From the NCBI GenBank assembly GCA_022705365.1, contig JAKJEP010000083.1, positions 383-11,273 of the forward strand: DNA of 10,891 nucleotides, read 5' to 3'. Made by a program: the position numbers and the translations under genes. The notes beneath the pieces are model-generated. The model was not told the origin of the DNA and did no database searches. It worked only from the letters and a program-made list of their open reading frames with translations. This DNA is from Planctomycetota bacterium (lineage in GTDB: Bacteria > Planctomycetota > Phycisphaerae > Sedimentisphaerales > SM23-30). This document shows, in pieces, positions 6,763 through 10,891 of this stretch (within the stretch, counting starts at the first letter, position 1; each line of letters opens with the position of its first letter).

Positions 6763-8256
6763 ATGAAAAAGTTTTTGGTAGCCCTATTGGTTTTGTTTGT
6801 ATCTACAGCTTCAAACGCTCAAGTCTTACTGGTCGATTTCAACGGCCGCAACTGGAACGACCCGTCGGACCCCACGGTCACGACCTATCGCGGCCCCTCG
6901 TATCTGGATCCCTCCATCGTGAATCCGGTCTGGAACGGCCTGGAATTCTGGGGCACCGAACCGGAAGCACCCCATGCTGGCGCCGATCCCAGCATCATCC
7001 ATTCCGTTTACTTTACCTCCTATGACCCCGAAAATCCCCCCGCCGACCCCAATGCTCTGCACTGGTCCGACGGCACCGAAGCCACCGGGATTTCCATCAG
7101 TTTTTCCGGTCTGGGCGTGGGTATGGGCAGCGCCGATTACTGGAATCCCTGGGAAGAACGTAGTGTATTAGGTGGTGATGCCCAATGGATATATGCCGAT
7201 TACGTGATAACCCCACCCTATAATACGAATATCTTAATTGATGGTCTTACTCCCAGTCAGGCATACGATCTGGCTATCTATGGATGTAATGGAGACGCCG
7301 GAATAGGCGGTTATTTTACCGCCAACGGAGTTGGACCTCTGGATTTGATAGGCGGTCATAAAAATGCCGGTATTCTTTATGGCGTGGTGGCAGATGAGAA
7401 CGGTCAAATCACGGTTGATGTTTCTGAGGGGCCAAATGTTGGTATAGCCACCTATAGCGGCCTGGAACTGCGGGAAGCCGTCGCCCAGCCGGTGGATACC
7501 GCCTACCTGACCGGCTTCTGCATTACCCGTTGCGACGAAGCCGGCTCCATGATTACAAGCGAGCGGTACAATACCCTCTGGCCCAACCCGGCCTGGGAAG
7601 CCGTTTTCTATCCGGGCGCCTATGATCCCAACACCTTCGATCCCAACCTGCTTGTCAACTCCTACGCCGATATGGATATCCGCATCCCCTTCCAGGTCGG
7701 CGATACCAAGACCTTCACCTTTGTCTTTGCCCGTACTGGCGCCACCGATTCGCCCTATTATTCCGCCACCTTATTCTTCAATAATAAGGAATTAGTCCCG
7801 GGAGGTGGTACCCCTGGTATCACCGTCATGGCCGCCATGGATGACAACGGTCCTGCCGATGGCAATCCCGCCTTCATGGCCAACAGCCATACCAACACCA
7901 TGGGCTGGCCCTTTGACCCGGCCGTTCCCGGAACCGGAACCCTGGTGTATTACGATTACCAGAATCAGGTAAGCATCAACGTCACCGGCTTTGTGGTGTA
8001 CAACCAGTTCGTGTACAACAAGGATTATATCTACCGCTCCGACTGGGCCAATCCGGCCTCCGGTCCTGACACCTGGGTCGATGCCATCGGTCAGATCACC
8101 CTGGCAGCCACCGAATATCTCCCCACCTGTGCCGAACAAAATGTCTATGCCCCGGAAGACTTCAACCAGGATTGTTATGTCAACCTGGAAGATTTTGCCC
8201 AGTTCGCCGGTGCCTGGCTGACCTGTAACGAACCCAGAAATCCCGTTTGTGAGTAA
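6763..8256 (+). CDS. Secreted protein with C-terminal dockerin-like calcium-binding tail
   Basis: A 497-residue exported protein. ATG 6763 is chosen over an in-frame TTG at 6721 because AAAGGAG lies just upstream and a clean signal peptide follows: M-K-K, hydrophobic core, then A-S-N-A cleavage before Q20. The mature part is Asp/Asn/Pro/aromatic-rich with no catalytic motif I recognise. It looks like beta-sandwich modules, one ending near Y-S-G-L-E-L-R-E (about 230) and another from about 240 to 455. The last 36 residues carry one EF-hand-type loop with ligands D466, N468, D470, Y472, N474 and D477, plus cysteines 471, 488 and 496. A classical dockerin has two such loops; only one is present here. 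Known dockerins bind cohesins, but in planctomycete-like bacteria these tails are of unclear function. Bases about 7155-7455 differ sharply in composition. Confidence 0.88.
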   Translation: MKKFLVALLVLFVSTASNAQVLLVDFNGRNWNDPSDPTVTTYRGPSYLDPSIVNPVWNGLEFWGTEPEAPHAGADPSIIHSVYFTSYDPENPPADPNALHWSDGTEATGISISFSGLGVGMGSADYWNPWEERSVLGGDAQWIYADYVITPPYNTNILIDGLTPSQAYDLAIYGCNGDAGIGGYFTANGVGPLDLIGGHKNAGILYGVVADENGQITVDVSEGPNVGIATYSGLELREAVAQPVDTAYLTGFCITRCDEAGSMITSERYNTLWPNPAWEAVFYPGAYDPNTFDPNLLVNSYADMDIRIPFQVGDTKTFTFVFARTGATDSPYYSATLFFNNKELVPGGGTPGITVMAAMDDNGPADGNPAFMANSHTNTMGWPFDPAVPGTGTLVYYDYQNQVSINVTGFVVYNQFVYNKDYIYRSDWANPASGPDTWVDAIGQITLAATEYLPTCAEQNVYAPEDFNQDCYVNLEDFAQFAGAWLTCNEPRNPVCE

Positions 8257-8280
8257 ACAGCCTTGAAATAATCTGCTCCC

Positions 8281-8314
8281 CTGCCGGAGGTGGGCCTCCC
8301 CCCGCCCCCGGCAG
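8281..8314 (+). terminator. GC-rich hairpin after the dockerin-like gene
   Basis: CTGCCGG (8281-8287) pairs with CCGGCAG (8308-8314). Inside it, GAGG (8287-8290) can pair with CCTC (8295-8298) around TGGG. A T6 run follows only at 8332-8337, some 17 bases later, so the U tract is not in the normal place. It lies 25 bases after the stop codon and is the likeliest transcription end or 3' stabilising hairpin for the upstream gene. Confidence 0.4.
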
Positions 8315-8331
8315 CCGCAGACCCCCTCCCG

Positions 8332-8374
8332 TTTTTTCCAGATACTGTCAAAATATGACGGTATCTGGAAAAAA
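8332..8374. repeat. Nineteen-base-pair inverted repeat with T6 and A6 ends
   Basis: The left arm (8332-8350, TTTTTTCCAGATACTGTCA) and the right arm (8356-8374, TGACGGTATCTGGAAAAAA) pair over 19 positions around loop AAATA. The only imperfection is one T-G position, which is a wobble pair in RNA. The T run is on the left and the A run on the right, and the same holds on the other strand. That is the reverse of a normal bidirectional terminator, in which A precedes and T follows the stem. Confidence 0.75.
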
Positions 8375-8421
8375 TATTTCCAGCCGATTTCCACAAAACA
8401 AATCCCGCTTCAGCGAAACAG

Positions 8422-8461
8422 CTTGACATAATTGGCAATTTTATAGTATTAACATGTCAAG
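8422..8461 (+). promoter_or_regulatory. Candidate promoter framed by inverted half-sites, upstream of GH36 gene
   Basis: CTTGACAT (8422-8429) and ATGTCAAG (8454-8461) are perfect reverse complements with centres 32 bases apart. The left one contains a full -35 consensus TTGACA (8423-8428); after 18 bases comes TATTAA (8447-8452), a 4-of-6 match to the -10. The spacer contains a smaller palindrome, AATTG-G-CAATT (8430-8440). Transcription would start near 8459, inside the right half-site. The arrangement resembles a repressor operator wrapped around a core promoter. Confidence 0.45.
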
Positions 8462-8549
8462 ACGCCATGGCTAGCCGCCGTAAATAATACCCTTGTCGTA
8501 ATTGCTTTATCTTATTGTCAAAACCGCAACTTTTATCAAAGGACCACCC

Positions 8550-10891
8550 GTGATTAAATTAACTACTCGTACCGCCATTCTTCTTTCTATCCTGATTGCC
8601 GTTCCAACCGCTTACGGGCAGATAGAACCCCAAAAATCCGAGTTCCAGCTCCGCGACGACTGGCTGAATGCCCATTTTGAGTCGCTGCCCGACAAACTGG
8701 AACCAGCCCCAGCCCCGCAGGCCCCCTGGAAAACCGGCCTGATCGTCCTGGCCAACAACGACCAGGTAACGAAAAACGCCCGGGGTGACCAGCCCCTCAA
8801 ACTGGACAACACCGAATACACCCGCGGTCTGTTCTGCCATGCCATCAGCAAAATCCTCGTGCGTCTGCCCGCCCCCGGCCGGCAGTTCTCCGCCCTGGTG
8901 GGCCTCGACAGCAACAGTTGCGAAGGAAGCGTCATCTTCTCCGTCCAGCTCGGCCAGACCGAATCCTTCCGCTCCGAAATCTTACGCCGCGGTATGCCCG
9001 CCGTACCTGTGGAGGTCGCTCTGGCCGGTGCCCGCGAATTCACCCTCAACATCGAAGATGCCGGCGACGGTATCGCCTGCGACCAGGCCGACTGGGCCGA
9101 GGCGAAAGTCCTGCTCGAAGACGGCCGGGAATTGTGGCTGAACGACCTGCCTTTCCTCTACGAAGAAAGCCTGCCCAGCCGCACCCATTTCCAACTGCCC
9201 TTTTCCTTCCTGTACGGCGAAAAAACCTCCGACGAACTGCTCTCTGCCTGGCCCGTCCGAAAAACCGTAAAAAAACTCGACGACCGCCGCACCCGCTATA
9301 CCCGGACCTGCACCGATCCACAAACTGGCTTGCAATTGGATTATGTCCTCATCGCGTACCACGACTTCCCCACCCTCGAATGGACCATCTACCTGAAAAA
9401 CACCAGCAAAACCGATACTCCCATCTTATCCCACATCCAGGCCTTGGACTGCCGCTTTGCTTCTCAGGGCTCCGAGCCTTTCCTCCTCCATCATTTCATC
9501 GGAAGCCTCAACACCCCCTACGACTACCAACCTCTGGAAACCCTTTTCTCCCCCGATACCTCTAAAAGAATCGCCACCTCCGGCGGCCGACCCACCAACA
9601 GCAGCATGCCCTATTTCAACCTCGAAACCGGCGGCGGTGGCGTCATCGCCGCACTCGGCTGGCCCGGCCAGTGGGAATCCTGGTTCCTCTGCAATTCCGA
9701 CAACCTCCTGCGTATTGCCGCCGGTCAGGAACAGACCCACTTCGTCCTTCATCCCCAGGAAGAAATCCGCCTGCCGCTGGTCGTCCTCCAGTTTTACCAG
9801 GGCGGCTGGATTCGTGCCCAAAACCTTTGGCGCCGCTGGATGCTCGCCCACAATCTCCCCCGCCCCCATGGCCAGCTTCCCCCGCCCATGATTGCCGCCT
9901 GCACCTCTGGCATCTATTATGAAATGTGCAACGCCAACGAAGAAAACCAGAACTATTTCATTGACCGCTACGCCGAGGAAAAGATCGATCTGGACTTCTG
10001 GCATATGGACGCCGGTTGGTATATCACCAGCCAGTGCTGGCAAGGTACCGGCACCTGGGAAATTGACCCCCAGCGGTTCCCCAACGGCCTTCGCGCCGTC
10101 ACCAACAATGCCCATACCCGCGGCATGCAGAGCATCGTCTGGTTCGAACCCGAACGCGTCACCGCCGGCACCTGGCTGGCCGACACCCACCCCGAATGGG
10201 TCCTGGGCGGCAAAGGCGGCGGTCTGCTCAATCTCGGCCACCCGCAGGCCTGGAATTGGCTCGTCAACCACATCGATCGTATGATCGTCTCCCAGGGAAT
10301 TGACCTCTATCGCCAGGATTTCAATATGGAACCCGTCAGCCACTGGCGCGTCAACGACACCCCCGACCGCCGCGGCATCACCGAAATCAAACATTGCCTG
10401 GGCTACCTGGCCTTCTGGGACGAACTCCATCGCCGCCACCCCGACATGCTCATCGACAACTGCGCCAGCGGCGGCCGCCGCAATGACCTCGAAACCCTCC
10501 GCCGCTCCCTTCCCCTGCTCCGCAGCGACCACATCGGCCACCCCCTCGGCAGCCAGTGTCATACCTACGGCATCGCTTTCTGGATCCCCTATTACGGCAC
10601 CGGCCTGCCCTTCTCCAATGATTATACCTTCCGCAGCTCCCTCTGCCCCTATAATACTATCGGCTGGGATATGCGCGACCCCAACCAGGACTACGACACC
10701 TACCGCCGCCGCTTTGACCAGCGGCGCTCCATCGCCCGCCTCTACCTCGGCGACTATTACCCCCTCACCGGCTACAGCCTCGACAATAACGTCTGGATGG
10801 CCTGGCAGTTCGACCGGCCCGACCTGGGCGAGGGCCTCGTCCAGGCCTTCCGCCGACCCGACAACGATCCCGCCGACGCCGACCGCCGCTT
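8550..10891 (+). CDS. Secreted NPCBM-GH36 alpha-galactosidase-type glycoside hydrolase (3' truncated)
   Basis: The frame is open from GTG 8550 to the window edge, with 780 complete codons. The start is supported by AAAGGA six bases upstream and by a signal peptide (about residues 1-23, T-A-Y-G-Q cleavage region). Residues about 50-190 form an NPCBM-type carbohydrate-binding module (T-R-G-L-F-C-H-A-I-S-K, then V-G-L-D-S-N). A beta-sandwich follows to about 440, then the GH36 barrel. In the barrel are W-H-M-D487-A-G-W, I-V-W-F-E-P-E-R, the putative nucleophile D590 in L-Y-R-Q-D-F-N, C638-A-S-G-G-R, and the putative acid/base D660 in L-R-S-D-H. These fit a retaining enzyme releasing terminal alpha-galactose, or a related sugar, from extracellular oligosaccharides. 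The exact substrate is not certain, since the nucleophile context differs from the K-W-D-M-N typical of characterised members. The C-terminus lies outside the window. Confidence 0.92.
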   Translation, partial: MIKLTTRTAILLSILIAVPTAYGQIEPQKSEFQLRDDWLNAHFESLPDKLEPAPAPQAPWKTGLIVLANNDQVTKNARGDQPLKLDNTEYTRGLFCHAISKILVRLPAPGRQFSALVGLDSNSCEGSVIFSVQLGQTESFRSEILRRGMPAVPVEVALAGAREFTLNIEDAGDGIACDQADWAEAKVLLEDGRELWLNDLPFLYEESLPSRTHFQLPFSFLYGEKTSDELLSAWPVRKTVKKLDDRRTRYTRTCTDPQTGLQLDYVLIAYHDFPTLEWTIYLKNTSKTDTPILSHIQALDCRFASQGSEPFLLHHFIGSLNTPYDYQPLETLFSPDTSKRIATSGGRPTNSSMPYFNLETGGGGVIAALGWPGQWESWFLCNSDNLLRIAAGQEQTHFVLHPQEEIRLPLVVLQFYQGGWIRAQNLWRRWMLAHNLPRPHGQLPPPMIAACTSGIYYEMCNANEENQNYFIDRYAEEKIDLDFWHMDAGWYITSQCWQGTGTWEIDPQRFPNGLRAVTNNAHTRGMQSIVWFEPERVTAGTWLADTHPEWVLGGKGGGLLNLGHPQAWNWLVNHIDRMIVSQGIDLYRQDFNMEPVSHWRVNDTPDRRGITEIKHCLGYLAFWDELHRRHPDMLIDNCASGGRRNDLETLRRSLPLLRSDHIGHPLGSQCHTYGIAFWIPYYGTGLPFSNDYTFRSSLCPYNTIGWDMRDPNQDYDTYRRRFDQRRSIARLYLGDYYPLTGYSLDNNVWMAWQFDRPDLGEGLVQAFRRPDNDPADADRR

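Larger units (their letters stand above)
8257..8549. other. Intergenic region between the two secreted-protein genes
   Basis: No gene is seen in these 293 bases. After the stop comes a GC-rich hairpin region (8281-8314), then a long inverted repeat (8332-8374) with an overlapping alternative hairpin (8365-8383), then a candidate promoter flanked by inverted half-sites (8422-8461). The following gene starts with AAAGGA (8538-8543) six bases before GTG. The layout argues that the two secreted proteins are not one operon. Confidence 0.6.

Noticed and set aside
8332..8374. Bidirectional intrinsic terminator
   Set aside because: The stem is strong, but T6 precedes and A6 follows it on both strands, so neither strand has the U tract after the stem that intrinsic termination needs.
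7792..8394. Open frame of 200 codons on the minus strand
   Set aside because: Antisense to the end of the dockerin-like gene, starting inside the intergenic hairpin region, without a ribosome-binding site.
9426..10562. Open frame of 378 codons on the minus strand
   Set aside because: Antisense to the GH36 catalytic domain. The Gly/Val/Ala-rich translation reflects C-ending codons on the coding strand; no motif or ribosome-binding site supports it.

Overview
The window looks like chromosomal DNA from a GC-rich bacterium. The best taxonomic hint is the C-terminal tail of the secreted protein at 6763-8256: a single calcium-loop motif, D-x-N-x-D-C-Y-V-N-x-x-D-F, then A-x-W-L-x-C-N and a final Cys. 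I associate this dockerin-like ending with Planctomycetota, especially Phycisphaerae-type polysaccharide degraders. That assignment is inference from one motif plus general gene content; no rRNA or other phylogenetic marker was compared.

Layout. (1) 1-342, plus strand: the end of a uroporphyrinogen-III synthase gene (hemD), cut by the window edge. (2) 365-6043, minus strand: a housekeeping cluster transcribed recA, then an HtrA/DegP-like membrane-anchored serine protease, then alaS, then a small AT-richer membrane-protein gene that starts 10 bases after alaS. The protease lies where recX sits in the familiar recA-recX-alaS order. (3) 6044-6762: a 719-base AT-rich divergent region. It holds a weak candidate recA promoter, a good candidate plus-strand promoter (6437-6465), a hairpin followed by seven T, a 10-base direct repeat, a 12-base stretch complementary to the usual 16S rRNA 3' end, and several further hairpins. 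(4) 6763-8256, plus strand: a secreted protein with the dockerin-like tail and a central block of foreign-looking base composition. (5) 8257-8549: an intergenic region with a long inverted repeat, an overlapping competing hairpin, and a promoter flanked by operator-like half-sites. (6) 8550 to the end, plus strand: a secreted NPCBM-GH36 alpha-galactosidase-type enzyme, truncated by the window edge.

The minus-strand cluster serves DNA repair, envelope protein quality control and translation. The plus-strand right half looks like extracellular carbohydrate breakdown. The two secreted proteins are separate transcription units by appearance, but both leaders are enriched in the pentamer TTGAC/GTCAA, which may mean shared control. 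The plus strand is C-rich whichever way the genes run, so the minus strand is probably the replication leading strand here. I found no CRISPR array, tRNA, rRNA, transposase or phage gene. Nothing forms a clear new multi-gene system; the least explained material is the 6375-6762 leader region and the 8332-8383 hairpin pair.
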